The notes under the pieces are model-generated. The model was not told where the DNA came from and did not search any database. It saw only the letters and a list, made by a program, of their open reading frames with translations. From Mycobacterium shigaense (GTDB lineage Bacteria > Actinomycetota > Actinomycetes > Mycobacteriales > Mycobacteriaceae): 64,000 nucleotides of DNA. The position numbers were made by a program, and so were the translations under genes. The stretch lies in contig NZ_AP018164.1 in assembly GCF_002356315.1 (NCBI RefSeq), positions 1,736,001-1,800,000 on the forward strand. Reading direction: 5' to 3'. This document shows, one piece after another, positions 38,746-47,758 of the stretch. Position 1 is the first letter of the stretch; each line of letters starts with the position of its first letter.

Positions 38746-39642
38746 ATGCAGGCGATCCTCGACGAGTTCGACGAGTACCTCGACCTGCAGTGCGGCCGCT
38801 CGGCCCACACCCGTCGCGCCTATCTCGGCGACCTGCGCTCGCTGTTCGCCTACCTCGATGAGCGCGGCGCCGGCCTGGACGGGCTCAATCTGCCGCTGCT
38901 GCGCTCCTGGCTGGCCAGCGGCGCCACCACCGGGGCCGCCCGCACGACGCTGGCCCGCCGCACCTCGTCGGTCAAGGCATTCACGGCCTGGGCGGCGCGG
39001 CGGGGCCTGCTGACCGCCGACCCGGCCGCGCGGCTGCAAGTGCCCAAGGCGCATCGCACGCTGCCGGCGGTGCTGCGCCAGGATCAGGCGCTGGACGTCA
39101 TGGCCGCCGCGAAATCGGGTGCCGAGCAGGGCGATCCGCTGGCGCTGCGGGACCGGCTGATCGTCGAGATGCTGTACGCCACCGGCATCCGGGTCAGCGA
39201 GCTGTGCGGGCTGGACGTCGATGACGTGGACACCCACCACCGGCTGGTGCAGGTCCTGGGCAAGGGCAACAAGCAGCGCAGCGCGCCGTTCGGGTTGCCC
39301 GCCGCCGACGCCCTCGACGCCTGGCTGCGCGACGGGCGTCCCGCCCTGGCCACCGGGCAGTCCGGGCCGGCGCTGCTGCTGGGCGCGCGCGGACGGCGGC
39401 TCGACGTGCGCCAGGCGCGCACGGTCGTGCACCAGACCATCGCGGCGGTGGGCGGCGCCCCCGACATGGGCCCGCACGGTCTGCGGCACAGCGCCGCCAC
39501 CCATCTGCTCGAGGGCGGGGCCGACCTGCGGGTGGTACAGGAGTTACTGGGCCATTCCAGCCTGGCGACCACACAGCTGTACACCCACGTCGCGGTGTCC
39601 CGGTTGCGGGCGGTGCACGATCAGGCCCACCCGCGCGCCTAG
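38746..39642 (+). CDS. xerC: Tyrosine recombinase XerC
   Basis: The 298-residue recombinase has an N-terminal SAM-like core-binding domain ([18 protein letters not shown]) and the catalytic domain with [14 protein letters not shown] (Arg), [17 protein letters not shown] (HxxR), [15 protein letters not shown] (His and nucleophile Tyr). With XerD it resolves chromosome dimers at dif. The ATG at 38746 gives the standard length and corresponds to Rv2894c. Its neighbours (lactate monooxygenase and rpsB side) show it is the housekeeping copy, not an island integrase. Confidence 0.95.
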   Translation: MQAILDEFDEYLDLQCGRSAHTRRAYLGDLRSLFAYLDERGAGLDGLNLPLLRSWLASGATTGAARTTLARRTSSVKAFTAWAARRGLLTADPAARLQVPKAHRTLPAVLRQDQALDVMAAAKSGAEQGDPLALRDRLIVEMLYATGIRVSELCGLDVDDVDTHHRLVQVLGKGNKQRSAPFGLPAADALDAWLRDGRPALATGQSGPALLLGARGRRLDVRQARTVVHQTIAAVGGAPDMGPHGLRHSAATHLLEGGADLRVVQELLGHSSLATTQLYTHVAVSRLRAVHDQAHPRA

Positions 39643-40145
39643 CGGTCGAGCGGCTTGAGCCGGACGCGCGTGTCCCTCAGCAGACCCAGCGGGTCGACGT
39701 AGTGGGCGCCGGACGCCGGGCCCCACATCGCACCCCAGTGCAGGCACGCCGGGGCGGGGCAGCCGCCGTGCCCGGCCAGCAGCTCGCCGAGCACGGTCTG
39801 CGCGGTCACCGGCTGACCGGCGCGGACCGCCGCCCGGACCGGCTCGTAGCTGGTGCGCAGGCCGCCCGGGTGGGCCAGCGACACCACCGGCCGCCCGGCC
39901 AGCATCCCGGCGAACACCACGATGGCCGGCCCGGCAGCGTATACCTGCTGGCCAGGGCGCCCCGGCAGGTCCACGCCGCGGTGCCCGGGCTGCCAGTCCG
40001 GGGAGGGCGCATCGAAGCCGCGGACTCTGCCGTCCAGGGCCGGCGCCGGTCGCAGCGGCCAGTCCAGGCGGACGTCGTCGGGGTCGGCGGCCGCCGGGGT
40101 GGCGCCGACCAGGGCCACGCACGCCAGCAGCGCTACCCACCGCAC
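39639..40145 (-). CDS. Secreted M23-like (LytM) protein
   Basis: The 168-residue precursor has a signal peptide ([20 protein letters not shown]) and a compact M23 domain with [10 protein letters not shown] (HxxxD) and the late motif ACLHWGAMW. Active M23 peptidases have HxH here; this protein has Cys-Leu-His, as do its actinobacterial relatives (Rv2891 type). It is exported and may bind or cleave peptidoglycan, or act as a non-catalytic activator. It is convergent with xerC, overlapping by 4 bp. Confidence 0.85.
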   Translation of the reverse strand: MRWVALLACVALVGATPAAADPDDVRLDWPLRPAPALDGRVRGFDAPSPDWQPGHRGVDLPGRPGQQVYAAGPAIVVFAGMLAGRPVVSLAHPGGLRTSYEPVRAAVRAGQPVTAQTVLGELLAGHGGCPAPACLHWGAMWGPASGAHYVDPLGLLRDTRVRLKPLDR

Positions 40146-40436
40146 ATCTCGAGTTCACCGCCGCGCCCACACCAGGGCCAATCGTCGCCGTCGATCTGTG
40201 CATGAATACCCAGGTGTGGAAGACACATGGGAAAAAGCACCAGCTGAGTCGGTGTAAACTGCTCGTCGCGGCCCGTTAGCGGGCTGACTTCGCGCGTCTG
40301 CATGGCGGCTCCCGTCCCACTAGGAGTTCGCATCGCCTGCCGGGAGGTCCCGCAAGGGTCCGGCATCGCAGCAGTCGCCAGGGCCCGGCCTCAACCCGAT
40401 GCTGGGCGACAACCGAAACAAAGGAATGGCATCACC
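40146..40436 (+). promoter_or_regulatory. rpsB leader region with small hairpin
   Basis: The 291 bp contain a possible -10 TAAACT at 40254-40259 and a GCCCG-TTAG-CGGGC hairpin (40271-40284) before rpsB. A longer leader follows with no known riboswitch class. S2-binding autoregulation is typical of rpsB leaders, but the structure was not tested. Confidence 0.35.
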
Positions 40437-41282
40437 ATGGCCGTCGTGACCATGAAACAGCTGCTGGACAGCGGCACCCACTTCGGGCACCAGACCCGTC
40501 GCTGGAACCCCAAGATGAAGCGGTTCATCTTCACCGACCGCAACGGCATCTACATCATCGACCTGCAGCAGACGCTGACCTACATCGACAAGGCGTACGA
40601 GTTCGTCAAGGAAACCGTCGCCCACGGTGGCAGCGTCATGTTCGTCGGCACCAAGAAGCAGGCGCAGGAGTCGGTCGCAGCCGAAGCGACCCGCGTCGGC
40701 ATGCCCTACGTGAACCAGCGCTGGCTGGGCGGCATGCTCACCAACTTCTCCACGGTGCACAAGCGTCTGCAACGCCTCAAGGAACTCGAGGCCATGGAGC
40801 AGACCGGTGGCTTCGAGGGCCGCACCAAGAAGGAAATCTTGATGCTGACCCGTGAGAAGAACAAGCTCGAGCGCAGCCTCGGCGGTATCCGCGACATGGC
40901 CAAGGTGCCGTCGGCGATCTGGGTCGTCGACACCAACAAGGAGCACATCGCCGTCGGCGAGGCCCGCAAGCTCGGTATCCCGGTCATCGCGATCCTGGAC
41001 ACCAACTGCGACCCCGACGAGGTCGACTACCCGATCCCGGGCAACGACGACGCGATTCGCTCGGCGGCGCTGCTGACCAAGGTGATCGCCTCCGCGGTCG
41101 CCGAGGGCCTGCAGGCGCGCGCCGGCGTGGGCCGCGGCGACGGCAAGCCCGAGGCGGATGCGGCCGAGCCGCTCGCCGAATGGGAGCAGGAGCTGCTCGC
41201 CTCCGCGACCGCGACCGCGACGACTACAGCCACCACCGACGCCGCTGGAGGCGCACCCGAACCCACCCTCACGGAAGGCTGA
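40437..41282 (+). CDS. rpsB: 30S ribosomal protein S2
   Basis: The 281-residue product begins [20 protein letters not shown] and carries the S2 signatures [35 protein letters not shown] and [19 protein letters not shown]. It has a C-terminal Ala/Thr-rich acidic tail typical of mycobacteria. ATG at 40437 is used. tsf follows after 1 bp, the universal rpsB-tsf operon. Confidence 0.98.
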   Translation: MAVVTMKQLLDSGTHFGHQTRRWNPKMKRFIFTDRNGIYIIDLQQTLTYIDKAYEFVKETVAHGGSVMFVGTKKQAQESVAAEATRVGMPYVNQRWLGGMLTNFSTVHKRLQRLKELEAMEQTGGFEGRTKKEILMLTREKNKLERSLGGIRDMAKVPSAIWVVDTNKEHIAVGEARKLGIPVIAILDTNCDPDEVDYPIPGNDDAIRSAALLTKVIASAVAEGLQARAGVGRGDGKPEADAAEPLAEWEQELLASATATATTTATTDAAGGAPEPTLTEG

Positions 41283-41283
41283 T

Positions 41284-42123
41284 ATGGCGAACTTCACCGC
41301 TGCCGACGTCAAGCGTCTTCGCGAGCTCACCGGTGCCGGCATGCTCGACTGCAAGAACGCGCTGGCCGAAAGCGACGGCGACTTCGACAAGGCCGTCGAG
41401 GCACTTCGCATCAAGGGCGCCAAGGACGTCGGCAAGCGCGCCGAGCGGGCCACGGCCGAAGGCCTGGTCGCAGCCAAGGACGGCGCGCTGATCGAGCTCA
41501 ACAGCGAGACCGACTTCGTTGCCAAAAACGACGAGTTCCAGAAGGTGGCGAGCGAAATCGTCGCGGCGGCAGCCGGATCGAAGGCCACCGACGTCGACGC
41601 CCTCAAGAGCGCTTCTATTTCTTCGGGGTCGGCGACTACCACGGTCGAGCAGGCCATCGCCGATCTGTCCGCCAAGATCGGGGAGAAGCTCGAGCTGCGT
41701 CGCGTCGCGTTCTTCGACGGCACGGTCGAGACCTACCTGCACAAGCGGGCCGCGGACCTGCCGCCGGCCGTCGGCGTGCTGGTGGAATACCTCGGCTCGG
41801 ACCCGGACACAAGCTCAGCGGCCGCGCACGCCGTGGCGCTGCAGATCGCCGCGCTCAAGGCTCGCTACCTGACGCGGGAGGACGTCCCCGAGGACGTCGT
41901 CGCCAGCGAGCGGCGCATCGCCGAGGAGACAGCCAAGGCGGAGGGCAAGCCGGAGCAGGCACTGCCCAAGATCGTCGAGGGCCGGCTGAACGGCTTCTTC
42001 AAGGATTCCGTGCTGCTCGAGCAGCCGGCGGTGTCCGACAACAAGAAGACGGTCAAGGCGCTGCTCGACGAGGCGGGCGTGACGGTGACGCGGTTCGTCC
42101 GCTTCGAGGTGGGCCAGGCCTAG
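41284..42123 (+). CDS. tsf: Elongation factor Ts
   Basis: The 279-residue protein has the N-terminal UBA-like domain [20 protein letters not shown], then [14 protein letters not shown], the dimer/core domain, and a long C-terminal extension ([20 protein letters not shown]). It exchanges GDP for GTP on EF-Tu. It starts 1 bp after the rpsB stop and is followed by amiC. Confidence 0.97.
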   Translation: MANFTAADVKRLRELTGAGMLDCKNALAESDGDFDKAVEALRIKGAKDVGKRAERATAEGLVAAKDGALIELNSETDFVAKNDEFQKVASEIVAAAAGSKATDVDALKSASISSGSATTTVEQAIADLSAKIGEKLELRRVAFFDGTVETYLHKRAADLPPAVGVLVEYLGSDPDTSSAAAHAVALQIAALKARYLTREDVPEDVVASERRIAEETAKAEGKPEQALPKIVEGRLNGFFKDSVLLEQPAVSDNKKTVKALLDEAGVTVTRFVRFEVGQA

Positions 42124-42154
42124 CCGGCGCACCCGAGGCGATAGCGTCAGTGTG

Positions 42155-43564
42155 ATGAGACGCGTGCACGCTTTCGCCGATGATGCCCTCGGTGACCTCG
42201 ACGCCGTGGGCCTCGGCGAGGCCATCCGCGTCGGCCGGATCGGCCGGCCCGAGGTCGTCGAGGCGGCCATCGCCCGGGCCGAAGCGGTCAACCCCGCGCT
42301 GAATGCCCTGGTGTACAGGGCGTTCGAGCATGCGCGCAAGACCGCGGCGGCCAACCCGTCCACCGGGTTCTTCAGCGGCGTCCCCACGTTCATCAAGGAC
42401 AACGTGGACGTCGCCGGCCAGCCGACCATGCAGGGCGCCGATGCCTGGCAGCCGTTCGACGCCGCCGCCGACGGCGAGTTCACCCAGCTGTATCTGTCCA
42501 CCGGGCTGACGTCGCTGGGCAAGACGCAGATGTCCGAATTCGGGTTCAGCGCGTCCGCCGAGCACCCCCGGCTGGGACCGGTCCGCAATCCGTGGGACAC
42601 CGACTACACGGCCGCGGCATCGTCGTCGGGTTCGGCGGCCTTTGTCGCCGCCGGCGTGGTGCCGATCGCACATGCGAACGACGGCGGGGGATCGATTCGA
42701 ATCCCGGCCGCCTGCAACGGGATCGTAGGCCTCAAGCCGTCGCGGGGCCGGTTGCCGCTGGACGCTGGGCTGCGCCGGATGCCGGTCGGCATCGTCGCCA
42801 ATGGCGTGCTAACCCGGTCGGTCCGCGACACCGCGGCGTTCTACCGGGAGGTCGAACGCCTCTGGCGCAATCCCAAGCTGGCGCCCGTCGGCGACGTCAC
42901 GGGACCGGGCCGGCAGCGATTGCGCATCGCCGTGGCGACGCGGTCGATCCGGCGCGAGTGCAGCCCCGAGTTGCGTGAGCTCACGCTGAAGACGGCCGCG
43001 CTGCTCGAGGAGCTCGGCCATCGCGTCGAACACCTCGATCTGCACCCGATTCCGGACAGCTTCGTCGACGACTTCGTGCTGTATTGGGGGTTTCTGGCGC
43101 TGGCCGAGGTGCGGACTGGGCGCCGCGTGTTCGGCGACACCTTCGACCGCGCCAAGCTCGACGCCCTGACGCTCGGCCTGGTACGGCACGCCGGCCGCAA
43201 TCTGCGCCGGATTCCGACGGCGATCCTGCGGCTTCGGACGATGCGGCGGCGCAGCGCCGAGTTGTACCGCACCTACGATGCGCTGCTGACTCCGACGCTC
43301 GCCGACCCGACACCGCGGATCGGTTACCTGGCGCCCACCGACTACGAACAGGTGATGGGCCGGTTGATCGATTGGGTGACGTTTACCCCGCTGCAGAACG
43401 TTACCGGGGATCCGGCGATTTCGCTGCCGCTGGCCCAGGCCGCCGACGGCATGCCGGTGGGGATGATGTTCGCCGCCGACATCGGTCAGGAGGCGCTGTT
43501 GCTCGAACTGGCCTACGAGTTGGAAGCGGCCCGGCCCTGGGCCCGGATCCAGGCGTCCGGATAA
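42155..43564 (+). CDS. amiC: Amidase AmiC (amidase signature family)
   Basis: The 469-residue enzyme contains VPTFIKDNVDVAG (catalytic Lys) and the amidase signature SSSGSAAFVAAGVVPIAHAND (catalytic Ser residues) with GGGSIRIPAACNGIVGLKPS. It hydrolyses amides by a Ser-cis-Ser-Lys triad. It corresponds to Rv2888c. The ATG at 42155 matches the family start; GTG 42152 adds one residue. Substrate is unknown. It is convergent with the MarR gene. Confidence 0.93.
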   Translation: MRRVHAFADDALGDLDAVGLGEAIRVGRIGRPEVVEAAIARAEAVNPALNALVYRAFEHARKTAAANPSTGFFSGVPTFIKDNVDVAGQPTMQGADAWQPFDAAADGEFTQLYLSTGLTSLGKTQMSEFGFSASAEHPRLGPVRNPWDTDYTAAASSSGSAAFVAAGVVPIAHANDGGGSIRIPAACNGIVGLKPSRGRLPLDAGLRRMPVGIVANGVLTRSVRDTAAFYREVERLWRNPKLAPVGDVTGPGRQRLRIAVATRSIRRECSPELRELTLKTAALLEELGHRVEHLDLHPIPDSFVDDFVLYWGFLALAEVRTGRRVFGDTFDRAKLDALTLGLVRHAGRNLRRIPTAILRLRTMRRRSAELYRTYDALLTPTLADPTPRIGYLAPTDYEQVMGRLIDWVTFTPLQNVTGDPAISLPLAQAADGMPVGMMFAADIGQEALLLELAYELEAARPWARIQASG

Positions 43565-43607
43565 CTGCGCGGGCGATCCGCTTCGCCGCGCTCGCGATCG
43601 CCGCTGG

Positions 43608-44027
43608 TCAGTCCGACCCGAGCCGTTCCAGCATGCGCTTGAACTCGCGCCGCTGGGGCGCCGTCAGCTTCTCCAGGATGCGGTCGTCGGCGATCCGCAC
43701 CGCGGCCTCCGCCCGTTTCAGCAGCGTGCGGCCCTGAGCGGTCAGCGTGGCCGGCAGCGCCCGCCCCGACGACACCGACGCCGGTCGCGCGACGGCGCCG
43801 ACCTCTTCCAGCCTGCGCAGCACCGTGTTCATGGCCTGCGGTGTCACGTTCGAGTTACGCGACAATTCGGCGCTCGACAGGCCTGGGGTCGTGGAAAGCA
43901 TTCGCAGGCAGACGAATTCGGGAAGCGTCAGGCCCAGCGGGCCCAGCACGGCGGAAACCTCGGGCCGCAGCACGGCCGCCACCCGGTACAGGAGGTAGCC
44001 CAGGGGAGCATCGTCGGTCGCAGCCAC
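43608..44027 (-). CDS. MarR family transcriptional regulator
   Basis: The 139-residue protein has the winged helix of MarR (LPEFVCLRMLSTTPGLSSAE, NSNVTPQAMNTVLRRLEEVG) and dimerisation helices at both ends. It corresponds to Rv2887, which in M. tuberculosis represses a methyltransferase operon. The GTG at 44027 gives that exact length. A CGATAT-TGAC-ATATCG palindrome lies six bases upstream, suggesting autoregulation. It is divergent from the ChaB-like gene remnant. Confidence 0.9.
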   Translation of the reverse strand: MAATDDAPLGYLLYRVAAVLRPEVSAVLGPLGLTLPEFVCLRMLSTTPGLSSAELSRNSNVTPQAMNTVLRRLEEVGAVARPASVSSGRALPATLTAQGRTLLKRAEAAVRIADDRILEKLTAPQRREFKRMLERLGSD

Positions 44028-44032
44028 GCCAA

Positions 44033-44048
44033 CGATATTGACATATCG
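44033..44048. promoter_or_regulatory. Candidate MarR operator
   Basis: CGATAT and ATATCG flank a 4-bp centre just upstream of the GTG start of the MarR gene. The site overlaps the likely promoter and has the dimension of a MarR dimer site. Confidence 0.5.
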
Positions 44049-44078
44049 ACTCGCCGGCCGGACGCCTCGTGGCCGCCG

Positions 44079-44450
44079 TTGCCGAGCACCCTGCGTCGTT
44101 CCGACGCCAAGGCACAACGAACGTTCGCCAAGGCGCACGATTCGGCGGCCGACGAATACGGCAGCGAGGAGCGCGCCAACCGGGTGGCCTACGCCGCCGT
44201 CAAACGCAGTTTCGAAAAGGTCGGCGACCACTGGGAGCCCAAGGAGAAGAAGGGGCCCTCGGACGAACGCGCCTAACGCGGCGGCCTGCGAAACACCGCG
44301 CCCTCGGCCGAGGGCGTCGACGCCAACGCCAGCAAGAAGCATCTGCTTGACATCGCCCGGCGCCTGGACGTGCACGGGCGCTCGACGATGACCAAATCCG
44401 AGCTGGTTGACGCGATCAAGAAGCACAACCGCAAGGTGCGGAGCAAGTAG
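44079..44450 (+). pseudogene. ChaB / Rho-N domain protein, interrupted by in-frame TAA
   Basis: From TTG 44079 the frame reads LPSTLRRSDAKAQRTFAKA, a ChaB domain, through DHWEPKEKKGPSDERA, then TAA at 44274. The same frame continues with SAEGVDANASKKHLLDIAR, VHGRSTMTKSELVDAIKK and the stop at 44450, which is the Rho N-terminal-like C-terminus of mycobacterial ChaB proteins. The N-terminus is also short, as relatives have about 15 more residues before the ELPSTL motif. So the gene is either decayed or needs readthrough. ChaB function in mycobacteria is not known. Confidence 0.75.
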
Positions 44451-44868
44451 CCGACTTTTGCCAAAGCGGCTGTCCAACCATAACTTTCGCCACGGAATCG
44501 CTGGTCGCCGGACGGCCGAGCGAGCCGGCCGAAATCGCGAATCATGTTGTATTCCAAACCATTTGTCATTCGCGCGGCAATAGACGTCGAGCCGGCCGCG
44601 ATGCCCCCGTGAACCGAGTTGGCGATGAGGCTTTTGAGACTGGATGAGATCTCTGAGGTATTTGCGGGCGATTGTGGCGCAATGACATTAATCGGGTGCA
44701 TAGCGAATTGACCTGCATCCGAATGTCTGCCGTGTTACCGCAGTTCGGGAGCGGGATGTTTGAATCCCGTTTCGACCGGCTATGCGGATTGAGTTGCGGT
44801 GATAGGCCTCCGCGCTGGGGGCCAATCATCGTGGTGTTGGAAATGATTCGGACTGAAAGGTATTCAGC
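44451..44868 (+). other. 418-bp region without supported gene
   Basis: A minus-strand frame (44273-44701) of low complexity was not supported. The only structure seen is a small CGGGAT/ATCCCG repeat (44752-44769). The promoter of the following secreted protein probably lies within the last 120 bp, in an AT-rich segment. Confidence 0.5.
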
Positions 44869-45426
44869 ATGAAGTCCACTGCAATGAAATCGGTGATCGG
44901 GGCCGCCGGTATCGTCGCTGTCGGTGTTTTCACCGCAGCGACCACATCGGCTGCGCCACCCAACATCCAGGGATTCGGCACCAGCGAGCAGCTGGTGGAC
45001 GGGCCGCTGATCACCAACTACACCGTGAGCAACCTGCAGCCGAGCAACGCGGCGATTCCCGGGTACACGCCGAAAGGCACGTTGTACCAGGCCGATGTCA
45101 CCGCGCGGGCCGACGGCGGGCTGGTCACCCCGATGGTCAACGACTTCATCGCCCGCGGGCCCAACGGCCAGAATTACCGGGTGATCGACAAGGTCCAGGC
45201 CCCGGGCAGCCTTAACCCGGCGCCGATCGCGCAGGGCAACGAGTCCACCGGCACCCTCTACTTCGACGTGACCGGCGCGCCGCCCAACGGCGTCGTCTAC
45301 AACGACGGAATGCAAGACATTCTGATCTGGACGTCAAACGTGCCGGGCGGATCGGGTCCCGGCGTAACGCCGAACACCACGCCGGCGCCGGGTGCGCCTC
45401 CGGGACCGGCTCCCGCGCACACCTAG
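44869..45426 (+). CDS. MPT63-family secreted protein (DUF1942) with Pro-rich tail
   Basis: The 185-residue precursor begins with a signal peptide (MKSTAMKSVIGAAGIVAVGV, cleavage after about 31). The body matches MPT63: LQPSNAAIPGYTPKGTLYQA, GGLVTPMVNDFIARGPNGQN, GNESTGTLYFDVTG and NDGMQDILIW. It ends in a Pro/Gly/Ala-rich tail (GAPPGPAPAHT) missing from MPT63 itself. MPT63 is an immunogenic beta-sandwich of unknown function. The start ATG 44869 has GAAAGG upstream. A strong terminator hairpin follows. Confidence 0.85.
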   Translation: MKSTAMKSVIGAAGIVAVGVFTAATTSAAPPNIQGFGTSEQLVDGPLITNYTVSNLQPSNAAIPGYTPKGTLYQADVTARADGGLVTPMVNDFIARGPNGQNYRVIDKVQAPGSLNPAPIAQGNESTGTLYFDVTGAPPNGVVYNDGMQDILIWTSNVPGGSGPGVTPNTTPAPGAPPGPAPAHT

Positions 45427-45457
45427 GCCGCGGGCCCGCCCGAGCCTGAAAAGGTTT

Positions 45458-45498
45458 CAGAACTCCCCGCGCCACCGCCGGTGGCGTGGGGAGTTCTG
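45458..45498 (+). terminator. Rho-independent-like terminator hairpin
   Basis: CAGAACTCCCC and its downstream complement form a stem of about 20 bp with one mismatch, 32 bp after the MPT63-like gene. It lacks a T-run, as is common in mycobacteria. Confidence 0.7.
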
Positions 45499-45567
45499 CG
45501 TCAGCACCCCCGCCATGTCACCGAAATACGAAGAATCGGATCCGGCGCGGATGGGTACCCGTCCACC

Positions 45568-46503
45568 ATGAGTAACACCGATCACAGGCCCGCACAGTTG
45601 CGAGCCCAGTCACAGAAACATGCCGAACAGGCGCGGGCGAAAATGGCGGAGCGACGCAACGGCCGGGACGGCGGAGTGAGCGGCTGGGTGGCGGAGCGCG
45701 CCGGCCGGTGGGATCTCAGCGGGCAGGACGAAACCACCCTGCAGCGCCAGAGGTTTTTCTGGAACGTGTTGGTCGACTATTGGTTTCGCATGGAAATCGA
45801 CGGCTGGGAGCACATTCCCGCGCCGCCGGCCCTGCTGATCGGCATCCACTCCGGGGCGCCGTTCGTCTGGGACGCCTGGACCGTCGGCCTGCAATGGTGG
45901 CGGCGGTTCGGTCAGCAACGCCCCCTGCACGGCACCGCTCATGACGCCCTGATGGCCATCCCGCTGTTCGGGCGCTACTTCCGGTCGATGGGCGTGCTGC
46001 CGGCCGCGCCGGATGCCATCGCCACCGCCCTGGCCGAGGGCCGCGATGTGGCGCTGTGGCCCGGCGGGGAGGTCGACTCGCTGCGGCCCTGGACAGAGCG
46101 CGATCGCGCAAACCTGGCGGGACGTTCGGGTTTCGTGAAGATGGCGATACGCGCCGGGGTCCGCATCGTGCCGGTCGCGACCGTCGGCGGGGCCGATGCC
46201 ATGCCGGTGCTCTTCCGCGGCGACCGGCTCTCGCGAATCTTGCACCTCGATCGCGTTCTGCGGCTCAAGGTCTTTCCGCTGGCTATCTCGCTGCCCTGGG
46301 GCATCGCCCCGGCCGCTTTGCCGCAACTTCCGTTGCCGGCCAAGATCAGGACCCGGTTCATGCCCGCGATCGAGCTCGACCACGATCCGGTGCGCGCCGA
46401 GGACGACGACTACGTCGACCGCAAGTACCGCGAGGTCCAGGACAGCATCCAGCAAGGCATGGACGCGCTGGCGCGCAAACGGGCGCTGCCGCTGTTTGCG
46501 TAA
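45568..46503 (+). CDS. Lysophospholipid/diacylglycerol acyltransferase-like protein
   Basis: The 311-residue protein contains LLIGIHSGAPFVWDAW (an HX4-8D-like catalytic region), IPLFGRYFRSMGVLPA, LWPGGEVDSLRPW and FVKMAIRAGVRIVPVATVGG, all in the order seen in the LPLAT/DGAT-type acyltransferases (Rv1920-like). It is likely a membrane-associated acyltransferase for lipid assembly. The spacing of His and Asp in the first motif is not classical. The start is ATG 45568; the N-terminal 50 residues are hydrophilic. Confidence 0.75.
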   Translation: MSNTDHRPAQLRAQSQKHAEQARAKMAERRNGRDGGVSGWVAERAGRWDLSGQDETTLQRQRFFWNVLVDYWFRMEIDGWEHIPAPPALLIGIHSGAPFVWDAWTVGLQWWRRFGQQRPLHGTAHDALMAIPLFGRYFRSMGVLPAAPDAIATALAEGRDVALWPGGEVDSLRPWTERDRANLAGRSGFVKMAIRAGVRIVPVATVGGADAMPVLFRGDRLSRILHLDRVLRLKVFPLAISLPWGIAPAALPQLPLPAKIRTRFMPAIELDHDPVRAEDDDYVDRKYREVQDSIQQGMDALARKRALPLFA

Positions 46504-46507
46504 CGCG

Positions 46508-46529
46508 AAGTCCTTGTAGCGCAGGACTT
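46508..46529. terminator. Candidate bidirectional terminator
   Basis: AAGTCCT and AGGACTT form a 7-bp stem between the convergent acyltransferase and response-regulator genes. It is weak and could be coincidental. Confidence 0.35.
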
Positions 46530-46552
46530 TCGAATTCGAACGTGCGGTGCGG

Positions 46553-47293
46553 TCAACGAGCGACGGCGTCGGACGCCGGCTCGTCCGCCGACGCCCACGC
46601 CGGTTGCTGCACCGGGTCGGTGAATATCCACTGCGGCTGCGGCGGCGTCAGCGCCATGTAACCCACCCCGCGGACGGTGTCGATCATCGACTCGTGTTGG
46701 GTGCCCAGCTTGGCGCGCAGCCGTCGCACGTGGACGTCGACTGTGCGGACCCGTCCGGTGGAGTCGTATCCCCACACCTCGTGCATCAGCCGGGTCCGAC
46801 TGAAAGCCCGACCCGCATGTTGGACAAGGAAATTCAACAATTTGAATTCGGTGGCGGTCAGCCCCAGCTCCTTGCCGCCCAGCGAGGCGGCGAAGGTGGC
46901 GGGGTGCAGCAGCAGGTCGCCGAATTTCAGGGTGCCGTCAACGGCGTTGCGCCGTCGCTTGATCGCGAGTCGCAGCCGTGCCTCCAGTTCATCGGCCCCG
47001 GCGGCGGGCAGCAACACGTCGTCGCAGTGCCAGTCGATATCGACGGCGACGAAGTTGGTGGGCGCTACGACGACCACCACCGCGACACCGGGCGCGGTAG
47101 AGGTGAGCCGACGGCAGACCGCGCGGGCCGCCGCGAGGTCGCTGCGCGCATCGACGATCGCCGCGTCGACGGCATGCCGGCGCCCGGCGCCGTCGTCCTG
47201 GAGGGCCGCCCGGCGCATGGTGTGCGTCAACGCCTTCAGCGCCGGCAACGCCGCTTCGAAATCGTCCTGGTCAGAGACGAGTAGGACGTCCAA
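46553..47293 (-). CDS. OmpR/GlnR-like orphan response regulator
   Basis: The 246-residue protein has a degenerate receiver (MDVLLVSDQDDF, IVDARSDLAAARAVC) and a C-terminal winged helix of OmpR type (LTATEFKLLNFLVQHAGR, RLMHEVWGY, VRTVDVHVRRLRAKLG). It resembles GlnR and corresponds to Rv2884. No histidine kinase is adjacent. TTG 47293 is chosen because GGAG lies 7 nt upstream; TTG 47305 would add four residues. It presumably controls transcription; the target is unknown. A strong palindrome separates it from the CsbD-like gene. Confidence 0.85.
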   Translation of the reverse strand: MDVLLVSDQDDFEAALPALKALTHTMRRAALQDDGAGRRHAVDAAIVDARSDLAAARAVCRRLTSTAPGVAVVVVVAPTNFVAVDIDWHCDDVLLPAAGADELEARLRLAIKRRRNAVDGTLKFGDLLLHPATFAASLGGKELGLTATEFKLLNFLVQHAGRAFSRTRLMHEVWGYDSTGRVRTVDVHVRRLRAKLGTQHESMIDTVRGVGYMALTPPQPQWIFTDPVQQPAWASADEPASDAVAR

Positions 47294-47471
47294 AGCTATC
47301 TCCAAACCTCGTGAGGGGTGTGCCTTACCCCTGCCCCCGTCGGCACTCGCAGGGAGATTTCTGCCAGCGCAACGCTGTGTACCCCCCAGGGGGTGAAGTA
47401 TGCCAACTTTTCGGTTCACGGTTGGGGAAAATCCACGTCCCGGCATCGGATCCGGAAAACCCCACTCAGTC

Positions 47472-47507
47472 GATGGGTCCGGTCCGTGTACACGGACCGG
47501 ACCCATC
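47472..47507. terminator. 36-bp perfect palindrome between two minus-strand genes
   Basis: The segment from 47472 to 47507 equals its own reverse complement. It lies 11 bp downstream of the CsbD-like stop codon, so a terminator for that gene is the likely role. No T-run follows. Confidence 0.65.
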
Positions 47508-47518
47508 CTGGTGGCAAG

Positions 47519-47758
47519 CTATTGGTGCGACTTCTGGCGCTCCTCGGCGACCTCGGCACTGCCACGAGCCGCCTCGGCCTCGGCCTCTTTCTTGGCCGCG
47601 TCGCGCTGGGCTTCGGCCTTGTCCTGCTGCGCCTGGCCCTCGCGAGTCAGGTCGTCTTGACCGGTGACCGCGCCGACGGCTTCTTTGACCCGGCCCTTGA
47701 CGTCTTCAACGACGCCCTTGACGGCTTCCGCGGGTCCTGACTTGTTGTCGTCCGACAT
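47519..47758 (-). CDS. CsbD-like stress protein
   Basis: The 79-residue protein begins MSDDNKSGPAEAVKGVVEDV and has GRVKEAVGAVTGQDDLTREG, the CsbD signature, followed by a Lys/Glu/Ala helical tail (RDAAKKEAEAEAARGS). CsbD proteins are small, highly charged and often stress-induced. GAGGGGGA lies 8 nt before ATG 47758. A separate palindrome (47812-47830) upstream may bind a regulator. Function is not established. Confidence 0.85.
   Translation of the reverse strand: MSDDNKSGPAEAVKGVVEDVKGRVKEAVGAVTGQDDLTREGQAQQDKAEAQRDAAKKEAEAEAARGSAEVAEERQKSHQ

Noticed and set aside
37675..39642. A 655-codon frame that ends as XerC
   Set aside because: The first 350 codons are a shadow of the lactate monooxygenase gene; only the XerC part from 38746 is real.
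44273..44701. A 142-codon minus-strand frame in the gap before the MPT63-like gene
   Set aside because: It overlaps the ChaB-like remnant, has no family match that I recognise and no ribosome-binding site.
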